Below are positions 18,525 to 27,200 of a stretch of DNA of 64,000 nt, piece after piece. The notes under the pieces were generated by a model. The model was not told the DNA's origin and did not search any database. It saw nothing but the letters and a program-made list of their open reading frames with translations. How positions within the stretch are numbered: position 1 is the stretch's first letter; each line of letters opens with the position of its first letter. This DNA is from Stygiobacter sp043807765 (GTDB lineage: Bacteria > Bacteroidota > Ignavibacteria > Ignavibacteriales > Melioribacteraceae), in NCBI GenBank assembly GCA_043807765.1, contig JAZDFQ010000038.1, forward strand, positions 62,001 through 126,000, read 5' to 3'. The position numbers and the translations under genes are program-made.

Positions 18525-18974
18525 ATGGGTAAGAAAATACTTGCAATAGTTGCCGGGTACTTCACGATGGCGGTATCGGTTTTTGTTAGCTTTACTTTTC
18601 TCTATCTGCTTTTAGGTCCAGATGGTTCATTTGCTGAAAACTCATATCGTGTTAGCATTACTTGGGTTCTACTTAGTACCGCAATTAGTATTGTTGCGGC
18701 AATACTGGGAGGATTTGTTTGCCAATGGATATCTAAAAACCGGAATACCTCACTCTTGCTTGCCGTAATTGTACTTCTTTTAGGAATTATTATGGCAATT
18801 CCGGCTTTAACAACTACAAACGAATACGCTCATCAGCCGCGAACTGAGGAAGTAGGAAATTTGGAAGCTATGCAGCGAGCACAGCAGCCCCCCTTCATTT
18901 TGATACTTAATCCTATAATAGGTTTAGTTGGTGTTTACTTTGGCAGCCGCTTAAAGGGCGAAAAGAAAGCATAA
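18525..18974 (+). CDS. Small multi-pass membrane protein of unknown function
   Basis: This 149-residue protein has four hydrophobic segments, at about residues 5-30, 45-68, 76-96 and 124-142, joined by short loops. One longer polar loop (TTTNEYAHQPRTEEVGNLEA) comes before the last segment. It starts MGKKILAIVAGYF at ATG 18525, preceded by AGAAAG; an in-frame upstream extension to 18459 adds a basic, non-hydrophobic sequence and is less likely. The length and layout recall small Bacteroidota inner-membrane proteins without assigned function. Confidence 0.65.
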   Translation: MGKKILAIVAGYFTMAVSVFVSFTFLYLLLGPDGSFAENSYRVSITWVLLSTAISIVAAILGGFVCQWISKNRNTSLLLAVIVLLLGIIMAIPALTTTNEYAHQPRTEEVGNLEAMQRAQQPPFILILNPIIGLVGVYFGSRLKGEKKA

Positions 18975-19004
18975 ACAAACCTTTTCTGGTAATTCAAAAG
19001 TATA

Positions 19005-19036
19005 TTTGACACAAGGGTAATAGTTAGATATATTTC
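19005..19036 (+). promoter_or_regulatory. Promoter of the initiator tRNA
   Basis: TTTG (19005-19008), exactly 20 bases, then TATATTTC (19029-19036) matches the Bacteroidota layout. The same bases also read as TTGACA, 17 bases, TATATT, a near-consensus sigma-70 promoter. Transcription would start near 19042, about 55 bases before the mature tRNA. Confidence 0.65.
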
Positions 19037-19059
19037 GACCCGAAATTTGAAAAGTAACT

Positions 19060-19080
19060 GTCGGGCTCATAACCCGAAGG
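19060..19080 (+). repeat. Extra copy of the tRNA-fMet anticodon arm in the tRNA leader
   Basis: These 21 bases are identical to 19121-19141 of the intact initiator tRNA, covering the complete anticodon stem-loop (TCGGG-CTCATAA-CCCGA). They lie between the promoter and the tRNA, so the primary transcript would carry two identical anticodon hairpins. No other tRNA arm surrounds this copy, so it is not a second tRNA. Confidence 0.9.
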
Positions 19081-19095
19081 CATAAAAAATTACAC

Positions 19096-19168
<73 letters not shown>

Positions 19169-19170
19169 CT

Positions 19171-19214
19171 AAAACAAAACAACCTTACATTTTTATGTGG
19201 GGTTGTTTTGTTTT
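19171..19214 (+). terminator. Terminator of tRNA-fMet
   Basis: A 14-bp perfect inverted repeat AAAACAAAACAACC / GGTTGTTTTGTTTT with a 16-base loop begins two bases after the tRNA discriminator base. The 3' arm itself supplies the T-rich tail. Confidence 0.85.
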
Positions 19215-19268
19215 AAATAGTGATTAGAATAGGTTTTGCTGTAAGCTAAGCGAATGTAATGAGCGAAG

Positions 19269-19312
19269 TCCCGCTCTGAGTTTACGAAGAAGCGGGATAC
19301 TAGCCCCGCTAC
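19269..19312 (+). repeat. Palindromic repeat joined to a tRNA-fMet 3'-end fragment
   Basis: TCCCGCT (19269-19275) and AGCGGGA (19291-19297) form a stem. Three bases later come 13 bases (CTAGCCCCGCTAC, 19300-19312) identical to the 3' end of the tRNA-fMet. The bases AAGTC just before the stem also match the tRNA T-loop edge. It looks like a remnant of a second tRNA copy whose T arm was interrupted by a palindromic unit. Confidence 0.65.
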
Positions 19313-19323
19313 AAAGAAAAATC

Positions 19324-19349
19324 CTCACTTTTTTAAGTGGGTTTTTTTT
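19324..19349 (+). terminator. Terminator after the tRNA 3'-end fragment
   Basis: A seven-pair stem CCTCACTT / AAGTGGG (one G-T pair) with a T4 loop is followed by eight T. It sits just before the ribosome-binding site of the GIY-YIG gene, so it separates the tRNA remnant from that gene. Confidence 0.65.
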
Positions 19350-19363
19350 ATTTGAGGAGGACG

Positions 19364-19627
19364 ATGCCGTATTTTGTTTATTTACTTCTAAGTGAAGAAG
19401 GCTATCATTACACTGGGCAGACTGCTGATTTAGAAAGACGACTTTCGGAACATAACTCGCACACTACTCATTCAACCAAGCATGGTAAAACTTGGCGACT
19501 AATTTACTCTGAAGAATTTAAAACTCGATCTGAGGCAATGAAGTGTGAAAAATGGTTGAAGAGTGGAATTGGAAGGGAATGGATAAAAAATAAAATTAAA
19601 GGGTGGAGTCCGCCAAAGGCGGAGTAG
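19364..19627 (+). CDS. Small GIY-YIG domain nuclease whose 3' end lies in a tRNA remnant
   Basis: This 87-residue protein is a solitary GIY-YIG domain. Y-V-Y near the N-terminus (PYFVYLLLSEEG), YHYTGQTADLERRLSEHN carrying the YTG part of the motif and the catalytic Arg, then a conserved SEAMKCEKWLKSG helix with Glu. ATG 19364 follows GAGGAGG at 19354-19360. The last codons (GWSPPKAE-stop) are written by the start of a tRNA-fMet-derived sequence plus a 15-bp palindrome, and the stop TAG is part of the tRNA D-arm sequence GTAGCTC. It belongs to the YhbQ/UPF0213-like group; activity could be DNA cleavage or repair. Its position inside a decayed tRNA copy suggests a homing-type history. Confidence 0.85.
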   Translation: MPYFVYLLLSEEGYHYTGQTADLERRLSEHNSHTTHSTKHGKTWRLIYSEEFKTRSEAMKCEKWLKSGIGREWIKNKIKGWSPPKAE

Positions 19628-19692
19628 CTCGTCGGGCTCATAACCCGAAGGTTCTAGGTTCAATCCGCCTTTGGCGGACTAGCCCCGCTACT
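19601..19692 (+). pseudogene. tRNA-fMet copy disrupted by two 15-bp palindromes
   Basis: In order: GGGTGGAG (tRNA positions after the first acceptor bases), the palindrome TCCGCCAAAGGCGGA at 19609-19623 in place of the D-loop bases CAATTG, then 40 bases (19624-19663) identical to 19114-19153 of the intact tRNA. Next comes the palindrome TCCGCCTTTGGCGGA at 19664-19678 in place of GTC in the T loop, then CTAGCCCCGCTACT, identical to the tRNA 3' end. So one tRNA gene has been entered twice by the same palindrome in opposite orientation. It lacks the 5' acceptor strand and cannot fold as a normal tRNA. Confidence 0.85.
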
Positions 19693-19700
19693 AAACGAGA

Positions 19701-19723
19701 ATCCGGCTTTTGCCGGATTTTTT
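19701..19723 (+). terminator. Terminator after the disrupted tRNA copy and GIY-YIG gene
   Basis: ATCCGGC / GCCGGAT with a T4 loop, followed by a T run, makes a standard Rho-independent terminator. Each of the three tRNA-derived 3' ends in this locus is followed by a different terminator. Confidence 0.85.
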
Positions 19724-19737
19724 GTTTTATAGAACTC

Positions 19738-19854
19738 ATGAAAACTTACACTGTATGTGTAATTAAAAGTTCTGAATGACTTCAGTATACAGGCATGACA
19801 GAGGATATTGAGAAACGAATTACTGAGCACAACAATAGAACTTTATCATTCTGA
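19738..19854 (+). pseudogene. Decayed second GIY-YIG nuclease gene
   Basis: Reading from ATG 19738 gives MKTYTVCVIKSSE, a stop, then LQYTGMTEDIEKRITEHNNR and another stop. The pattern Y-x-V ... YTGMT-ED-EKR--EHN is that of the first half of a GIY-YIG domain and parallels YHYTGQTADLERRLSEHN in the intact gene 300 bases upstream. The second half is missing. It is a truncated relic, not a gene. Confidence 0.7.
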
Positions 19855-19990
19855 CGAACGCGTAAGAGAACGCGCAACCCTATTATGTTTTGCTCTACAC
19901 TCTTCGTTCTTTGTTCTAAACTCTCTACTCGTATCCACTTGCTACTTACTCCGCCATTCCCAATATTCGCATCCAACTTAAAAGAATAGT

Positions 19991-21703
19991 ATGCTTAAAA
20001 CACTTCTCATTAAAGATTACGCGCTGATAGAAAACATCGAAGTACAATTCGAAAAAGGGCTAAATATTATTACCGGAGAAACCGGTGCCGGAAAATCTAT
20101 ACTGATTGATGCGATGGGATTGCTGCTTGGCGAACGCGCATCAACTGAAGTGGTGCGCAAAGGCGCCGAGAAATCTATTGTAGAAGGAATTTTTGAAGTA
20201 GCGAGCAATAAAAAAGTTAAAAAGTTTTGTGAACAGAACGAACTTGATTTTGCAGATGAGTTGATTGTCCGCCGCGAAGTGTCTTTGAAAGGAACAAACC
20301 GATGTTTCCTAAACGACTCTCCGGTTACACTAAATTTAATAAAAGAAGTCGGCGATCTGCTGGTTGATCTTCACGGACAGCATGAGCATCAATCCTTATT
20401 GCGAACTGAAACTCATATAGAAATGCTTGATGGTTTTGCGAATTTGGATAACGGATTGAATGAATATGGAAAGAATTATCAAGAGCTAAATTTATTGCAG
20501 AGAGAATTGAGATCACTGCTCGAAAAGGAAAATGCTCTTAAAGAGAAAAAGGAACTCTATCAATTTCAAATAAAAGAGATTGATGCCGTCAATCCCCAGA
20601 TTGATGAAGAAGAAAAACTTGAACAAGAATTAAACATTCTTGAGAATTCTGAAAAACTGTTAAGTATTACTACGGATATTTACAGCGCTCTTTACGAAAA
20701 TGAGGAATCTATTACAGATCAATTAGGTGCAGTAAAGCATAAGCTTTCCGATATTGAACGAATAGACAAATCATTCGCCGAGTCGTTAACAAATTTTGAT
20801 TCTGCTTTAGCGCTGCTTAATGAAGTTGCTGATTTTGTAAGAAGCTACAAAGATAAAATTGATCTTGAACCGGAACGTTTGGAAGAAATACGGGATCGTC
20901 TCGGCTCAATCATTCTTCTAAAGAAAAAATATGGTGGATCGATAAAGTCTATAATCGATCAAAGAAATAAAATTGGAGATGAGTTTAATCTGGCTGAAAA
21001 TTTTGCTCAAAGAATTTCCGATTTACAAAAGCAGATAGACGTTACAAGAAAAACTTGCGGCGCGCTGGCTAAAAAACTTTCTCAAGATCGAGTAGCCATT
21101 TCCAGAAAAGTAAAGAAAGAAGTAGAAACTGCCCTAAAACACTTAGGAATTTCTGATTCCCAGTTTGAAGTTAGAATAGTTAACGAAAATGCTGAGACCA
21201 ATTCCGATAACTTTGTCATCGTAGATAACAAAAAGTACAAGTATTACAACCATGGAATAGATTTGGTTGAATTCTACATTTCCACAAATGCCGGTGAGGA
21301 TGCAAAACCTCTTGTAAAAGTTGCTTCCGGTGGAGAAGTCTCAAGAATAATGCTTGCGCTTAAAGCTACACTTGCTAAGTCCGATAAGCTTCCGATTCTA
21401 ATCTTCGATGAAATTGATACGGGAGTTAGCGGCAGAATAGCTCAAAAAGTTGGTCAGACATTAAAAGAACTAGCGTCAGTTCACCAGATAATTGCTATTA
21501 CGCATCTTCCTCAAATTGCCGGACTTGCGGATGTACATTTTGCTGTTGAGAAAAGAAAAAACGCAGATCGTGTTGTGAGCTCGATTGTTAAACTAAACGA
21601 AGATAAAAGAGTTGAAGAAGTTGCCAAACTAATGAGCGGAGAGGAAATTACAGAAGCTGCACTTAGCGGCGCCCGCGAACTGATGAGTATATCTAAGAAA
21701 TAA
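19991..21703 (+). CDS. recN: DNA repair protein RecN
   Basis: This 570-residue SMC-like ATPase acts in recombinational double-strand-break repair. The Walker A motif GETGAGKS is at about residues 29-36, followed by IDAMGLLLGERAS. Long coiled coils run from about 150 to 360 around a short apex. The C-terminal half-head has the signature KVASGGEVSRIMLALK, Walker B LPILIFDEIDTGVSG, and the H-loop region IIAITHLPQIAGLAD. The length is standard for the family. It starts at ATG 19991 without a strong ribosome-binding site. It stands alone between accessory sequence on both sides. Confidence 0.95.
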   Translation: MLKTLLIKDYALIENIEVQFEKGLNIITGETGAGKSILIDAMGLLLGERASTEVVRKGAEKSIVEGIFEVASNKKVKKFCEQNELDFADELIVRREVSLKGTNRCFLNDSPVTLNLIKEVGDLLVDLHGQHEHQSLLRTETHIEMLDGFANLDNGLNEYGKNYQELNLLQRELRSLLEKENALKEKKELYQFQIKEIDAVNPQIDEEEKLEQELNILENSEKLLSITTDIYSALYENEESITDQLGAVKHKLSDIERIDKSFAESLTNFDSALALLNEVADFVRSYKDKIDLEPERLEEIRDRLGSIILLKKKYGGSIKSIIDQRNKIGDEFNLAENFAQRISDLQKQIDVTRKTCGALAKKLSQDRVAISRKVKKEVETALKHLGISDSQFEVRIVNENAETNSDNFVIVDNKKYKYYNHGIDLVEFYISTNAGEDAKPLVKVASGGEVSRIMLALKATLAKSDKLPILIFDEIDTGVSGRIAQKVGQTLKELASVHQIIAITHLPQIAGLADVHFAVEKRKNADRVVSSIVKLNEDKRVEEVAKLMSGEEITEAALSGARELMSISKK

Positions 21704-21718
21704 TTACGAGTAACCGAC

Positions 21719-21746
21719 GTCATCTTGAGCGGAGTCGAAAGATGAC
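21719..21746. repeat. REP-like inverted repeat
   Basis: GTCATCTT (21719-21726) and AAGATGAC (21739-21746) flank GAGCGGAGTCGA. This is the shape of the short palindromic 'GTCAT...GAGCGnAGTCGAA...ATGAC' repeats widespread in Bacteroidota genomes. The rest of the 21704-21919 gap shows only a faint coding-like stretch (frame near 21810-21900) that I do not call a gene. Confidence 0.65.
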
Positions 21747-21919
21747 AAAACTAACGAATCAAAACTTCCTTGAATATGGTGTGAATGATTATCTGAAATA
21801 AAACAAAAAGAAGGCTATTGTTCTTGCTCACTCAATAAATCCGAAAGAAATATTTGCTTTGCTTGCAAAAGATTCTTGCGTAAATTCAAATCGAAAGAAT
21901 ATAACCAATGGAGGAATTC

Positions 21920-22978
21920 ATGATTAAGAAATTAAGTTGTTTGATTGTAGTATTGTTTTTAGTTTCTTCTCCAGCAACAAAGGCTCAATCGTTAGAAGAA
22001 ACTCTTTCCGAATTATCATCTACTGTTGGAAAAGCATATGTAGCACCTGTAATCTCGGCATTCGGTTCCAACTTGAATTCCGGCTGGGTTTCGCAAGTCC
22101 CCTCAGCAACAAAGGTAGGCTTTCATCTCGATCTTAAGATAGCAGCAATGGGCTCTTTTTTTTCCGATGAGAATAAAACTTTTGCCGCATCTGGAAAATT
22201 CTTTTTCACTTCTTCTCAAGTAGATCTAATTCTTTCTTCATCGGGAATATCAAGTTCTGATGCTCAGTACGCATCATTAAAAAATGAGTTACTAAAAACA
22301 GCGCTAGATGTAAATTTCTCCGGACCAACAATCGTTGGAAGTAAAAATGAATATTTGAAAATAAATTTTCCGGGAAAGAACGTTCAAGGCGTTAATCTTG
22401 CAAAAACAGATTTTAGTGTGACTGAAGTGAAGGGATTTCTTGATGAACTTCCGGCTCTTCCAACTGCGGCACCTCAATTAACACTTGGCACTGTTATGGG
22501 CACCAATGTTTCTTTCCGTTATTTGCCGGATGTTGATATTGAAGATATGGGCAAGTTTACTTTTTTTGGTGTCGGCTTTATTCATAACCCGGGTGTCTGG
22601 TTCCCAAATCCACTTCCGGTTGATCTTGGAATCGGCTATTTCACACAGAAAATGAAAGTCGGTGATGTATTCGAAAGTACTGCTAATCAGTTTGGACTTT
22701 ATGTTAGTAAAACTTTTGGGGTGGTGATTTCAATTACACCATATGCGGGATTGATTAGTGAAAACAGCAAGACTACTGTTTCTTATGATTATCAATCGAA
22801 TGAAACAGTCAATGGAGTTCAAGTGCCTAAAACCAAAATGTCTTTCGAATTAGAAGGTGAGAACACTACCGGATTTGTAGTTGGGTTTACTTTGCACTTA
22901 GCTGCTATAAACATAAATGCAGATTACAAAGTAGCTAAAACCAAAACCGCCTCTGCCGGAGTTTCTTTCGGTTTTTAA
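21920..22978 (+). CDS. Exported beta-rich envelope protein (DUF6588-like)
   Basis: This 352-residue protein begins with a signal peptide (MIKKLSCLIVVLFLVSSPAT, KAQS cleavage). The rest alternates short polar and hydrophobic strands. The C-terminal third has barrel-like strands: LPVDLGIGYFTQKMKVG, FGLYVSKTFGVVISITPYAGL, TGFVVGFTLHLAAININADY, with a final SAGVSFGF ending in an aromatic residue as outer-membrane proteins often do. It resembles the Bacteroidota family I know as DUF6588; function is unknown. ATG 21920 is chosen over 21908 because GGAGG is at 21910-21914. Confidence 0.7.
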   Translation: MIKKLSCLIVVLFLVSSPATKAQSLEETLSELSSTVGKAYVAPVISAFGSNLNSGWVSQVPSATKVGFHLDLKIAAMGSFFSDENKTFAASGKFFFTSSQVDLILSSSGISSSDAQYASLKNELLKTALDVNFSGPTIVGSKNEYLKINFPGKNVQGVNLAKTDFSVTEVKGFLDELPALPTAAPQLTLGTVMGTNVSFRYLPDVDIEDMGKFTFFGVGFIHNPGVWFPNPLPVDLGIGYFTQKMKVGDVFESTANQFGLYVSKTFGVVISITPYAGLISENSKTTVSYDYQSNETVNGVQVPKTKMSFELEGENTTGFVVGFTLHLAAININADYKVAKTKTASAGVSFGF

Positions 22979-22996
22979 TTTTTTATTCTCTTAGAG

Positions 22997-23029
22997 AAAA
23001 GGGAGCTGCACAAGCTCCCTTTTCTTTTT
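22997..23029 (+). terminator. Rho-independent terminator
   Basis: Stem AAAAGGGAGCT / AGCTCCCTTTT with loop GCACA, followed by CTTTTT, lies directly after the envelope-protein gene. It is AT-rich at the base and also reads well on the opposite strand. Confidence 0.85.
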
Positions 23030-23048
23030 AAACATTGTAAAGTACGTT

Positions 23049-24179
23049 ATGAAAGAAACAGCGATCTACGTTCACATCCCATTCTGCGATCACAAATGTA
23101 TCTACTGCGATTTCTATTCTATTATTTCTTATGAGAATGTTACAAACTATCTAGCTGCTCTAAAAAGAGAGATAGCTAACTATGCCGAGACTTTTTCCAA
23201 AGAGAGAAAAATTATTTCAATTTTCTTTGGCGGCGGAACTCCATCTTTAATGGAAGCCGGTTACATAGGCGAAATAATAAGTGAGATTAAACAGCACTTT
23301 ACAGTGAATGACGATGCTGAAATTACGCTTGAGACAAATCCGGGTACGGTTGCTAAACAAAAGTTGAGCGAGTTTAAAAATGCCAGTATTAACAGAGTTA
23401 GTGTTGGTATTCAATCATTCGATGAAGCCGACTTGAAATTTCTTACACGCATTCACGATTCTGAAACCGCCAAACAAACAATACGAGAAGCTAGAGAGAT
23501 TGGTTTCGAGAATCTAAGTCTCGATTTAATTTTTAATCTGCCAAACCAAACAAAAGAAAAGTGGAAGCGAAATCTTGAAGAAGCTATTAAGCTGCCGATC
23601 AAACATATCTCCGCTTACAGTTTGATTCTGGAACATGGAACAATACTCAATAAAATGGTGCTTGACGGAAAAGTGAAAATGCAAGACATCAATCACGACG
23701 CTGATCTTTACGAGTTTACGATTGAGTTTCTAACTTCAAATGGATTTGAACAGTATGAGGTTTCCAACTTTGCTAAGCCGGGCTTCCAGTGCATTCATAA
23801 CAATGCTTACTGGCATTACCAAGAATATTTGAGCTTTGGCACTTCTGCTCATTCGTTTGCAAACAACAAACGCTGGTGGAATCTTTCAAGTACACGTTTT
23901 TACATTGACGCGATGAACAAAAAAGGAAACGCCGTTGCCGGTGAGGAAACTCTTACACAAAAACAAATGCTAGATGAATTTGTTATGCTTGCGCTACGCT
24001 CATCCGGTCTTGATTTGAATATGTTGGAACGTGTGTTTGGGAAGGACTGGTATGAAAGAAATAGAAAACTGATTAATGAGTATGTAACCCAAAAATTAAT
24101 TACTCTAAACGATAACAAATTGATTTTAACTGCAAAAGGATTTGTTGTCTGCGATGAACTTCTGATCAATCTCAGTTAA
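23049..24179 (+). CDS. hemW: Radical SAM heme chaperone HemW
   Basis: This 376-residue protein is of the coproporphyrinogen III oxidase-like radical SAM group. The [4Fe-4S] cysteines are C13, C17 and C20 in HIPFCDHKCIYCDF; the residue after CD is F rather than C, as in HemW and unlike true HemN. FFGGGTPSLM and LETNPGTV are the SAM-binding and glycine-rich strands, RVSVGIQSF follows, and the HemN C-terminal domain ends the protein. HemW is thought to insert heme into respiratory proteins. It lies just after a terminator and is probably a single-gene unit. Confidence 0.93.
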   Translation: MKETAIYVHIPFCDHKCIYCDFYSIISYENVTNYLAALKREIANYAETFSKERKIISIFFGGGTPSLMEAGYIGEIISEIKQHFTVNDDAEITLETNPGTVAKQKLSEFKNASINRVSVGIQSFDEADLKFLTRIHDSETAKQTIREAREIGFENLSLDLIFNLPNQTKEKWKRNLEEAIKLPIKHISAYSLILEHGTILNKMVLDGKVKMQDINHDADLYEFTIEFLTSNGFEQYEVSNFAKPGFQCIHNNAYWHYQEYLSFGTSAHSFANNKRWWNLSSTRFYIDAMNKKGNAVAGEETLTQKQMLDEFVMLALRSSGLDLNMLERVFGKDWYERNRKLINEYVTQKLITLNDNKLILTAKGFVVCDELLINLS

Positions 24180-24265
24180 AGGTTACTATTCGTAGTCCAA
24201 ATTTCTTGTATTGATATAAAGTCTGTCTCTTCTTACCTTCCTTTCGAAATATCTAGGGGTTCACA

Positions 24266-27200
24266 GTGAAAACAAAAATCTACTCTTTATTATTAGTGGC
24301 TTTACTTTCATCCCAAATTTTATCCCAGCAAATTGAAAAGTGTTATAGCGGCGCTGTGCTAAGCAAAAGATCAACTGTTAATTCTTCATCTGCTTATTCA
24401 CTAAACGATTTTTACTCATTTCAAATCAACAGCGGCGAATTTGACAATAATAAAAATGATAACGGGAATACTGGATTTTACTTTCCGGCTAACAGCAAGA
24501 AAGGTGCGGCTTTTAGTTCCGGTCTAATTTGGATTGGCAAACAGAATAATACGCTTAAGGCAAGCGGAAATATTTATTCAAGATCCACCTTAACTCCCGG
24601 GAAAATTTTGCCGGATGGAAAACCAGATGACCCACTGGCTGATAAGTACAGAGTTTACAGAGTTAGAACCGATTACCGTACGGCATCGTATAAGAATGAA
24701 ATTGCAAATGGGGAAGGGACGAACCAGCAAATCTATCTAAGCTATGAAAAGGATTGGAATGAATGGCCAGCTAGCATCGGTGCTCCTTTCAATGATATAA
24801 ATAAAAATGGTGTTTATGAACCATCAATTGATACTCCCGGCGTTCCCGGTGCACACCAAACTTTGTGGTTTGTATGCAATGATCTTACCAGTACTAACTC
24901 AACTTATTTTGGAACGGTAAATAACTTTGGAATTGAAACCCAAGTAACCGTTTGGGGTTATGAAACTAACAGCCCGCTTAAGAATACCATTTTCAGAAAG
25001 TATAAATTGATAAATAAGAGTAATACAGATATTAAAGAAATTTATACGGGAATATTCAGCGATGCAACAGCGAATGTAACTTTACGCACATATGCCGGAT
25101 GCGATTCAACCTTAGGTTTGGGTTTTGCTTACAATCCGTATGAATCAGACTATCTTTTTGGAAAAAATCCCCCTGTACTTGGATTCAAATATCTTCAAGG
25201 ACCGGTTGTGGATGGTTCTTCAACTGATTATGCCTTCAAAAACGGAAAGAAAATATCTGGCAAAAAAAATCTCTCAGCTACATCATTTGTCTTTTATACA
25301 TGTGGAGGTGAGGAAATTCCTTGGCCAGGTAATACAGGTAACTGTGGAAGTTGGTATAAGAATTTGCAAGGAATTGATAGCAGAACCGGAAAGGCTTTTG
25401 AAGTTCCGGCTTCGCTTGGAGGCGGAAGTGCGAAATTTGTTTACAGTGGCGATCCAGTAAAAAAACTTGGCTGGATTGATGGTATTTCACAAACTTGTGG
25501 GCAGAGATATTTATTGCTTGGAAGCGGGCCATTTAATTTAGCTGCTTCGGATACTCAAGAAATTGTGTTTGCGGAAATTGTTGGCGTTGGTTCAAATAAC
25601 CTTGATGCAATAACTTCACTTAAAGACCGCGCTGTTCAATCGCAAAAAATATATGATAGCTCAATCGCGACCAATTCATTTAGTGTTCCCTCATTTACAC
25701 AAATAAACACCGCTTCGGTTGAATTATTGAATGATCAGAACTCTATTACACTTAATTGGGATAAAGACCCGAATGAAGTTAAGAGAGTTGAAACACTTGC
25801 TGAAAAGGGTTACACTTTTCAAGGGTATAATGTTTACCAAGTCAGCTCTGATTTACCAGTGAAGGATGCCGGAAAACTTATTGCTACTTTTGATGTAGTT
25901 GATGGAATCAAAAACGTTAAAGAAGTTTATTACAAACAAGATGGAACTACAGAAGAACGATTAGAACAATTTGGCAGTGATTATGGAGTGGCATACTCAT
26001 TCAAGTTCAGTAAAGATTATCTAGACAATTCAGAATTTGTAAAAGGAAAAACTTACTCTTTCGCTGTAAGCGCGTATTATGTTTCAAAGGATGTGATCAA
26101 CGGCGGCTCTCAATCTGTTGTAATAAGAAGAAGCCTCGAAGCGCCGCTTACAGTTTTGCCAATTCAATTTAGAAAAGAAGAAGCGGGAATCAATTACAAA
26201 GATCAACTTGTGGTTCAATCAAAACTAAACTACACAAAGGATAATTGTAAAATCTACGTGGAAAACCCAGCGCAGTTAACTAGTCACGATTATCAAATCA
26301 ATTTCAAAATGTTAAACAGCAATCTGGTTTGGAATTTATACGATAAAACTCTAAGCAAAGATATCTTATCTGACCAAAGCTTAGTTCAGGAAAATTATTA
26401 TTACTATTTGGATTCTTGGATGACGAAAGCTGATGGATTGCAATTGTTACTTATTAAATCTTACAAAGGCACTCGTGAAAATGGACTTGGTATTGTTGAA
26501 GTTGCTTACGGCGGAAAAGAATTAACGAATAGTGAGTTCGATGAGAAAGGAAAGGACTTCTCGGGCAATCATGTGTGGAATGATCCTAATTATGCCGGAA
26601 TCAATAATGAAAGGGATAAGTATTTTTTGAAAGAGCTATACGGCGGACTTTTATCTACTTCCAATGATGACTTTGGTGATTACGAAATAAGATTTACGAC
26701 TGAAGGAAGCTACGCGCTAACTTCAGACAAAACGATAATTCAAATCCCTTTCGAAATTTGGAAAATTGGAGTTAATACGCCTAACGATAGTAAAGATGAT
26801 ATTAAACTTATTCCTATGAGCTCAGACACTTATTATAACGGACTTAACTACTGGGCTTCTAAGCTTGATACGGAAATCAACTTAATGACAAGCTTAAGAA
26901 CGAAAGGATTAAAAGTAATTAATAAGAGCAGCGCAACAGCAGATTACGATGCGTTTAAAAATGCTTGTTTGCAGTCCGGTGGAATTGGGAAGACTTTTAA
27001 TATGACTTATGATAACGGGGTGATCAAGCAGAACGCCGCTGAACTTTCGAGTTTTATATTTGTGGATGCAGATAAAAACGGAACTCCGCCACCGGCTGGT
27101 ACTGTGATAAGAATTATTACTAAGAAAGGTTTAACTGTAAATGATCAGTTTGAGTTCAACAAAAACAGTTTCACCGATTTGAAACAAGAAAGCATTCCAA

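Noticed and set aside
19060..19080. A second tRNA gene before tRNA-fMet
   Set aside because: Only the anticodon arm is present; acceptor, D and T arms are missing.
21806..21919. A short coding-like stretch (KKAIVLAHS ... LLAKDSC) before the envelope protein
   Set aside because: It lacks a proper start and ribosome-binding site and runs into the next gene's leader; it may be a relic of a leucine-rich-variant repeat but the match is too short.
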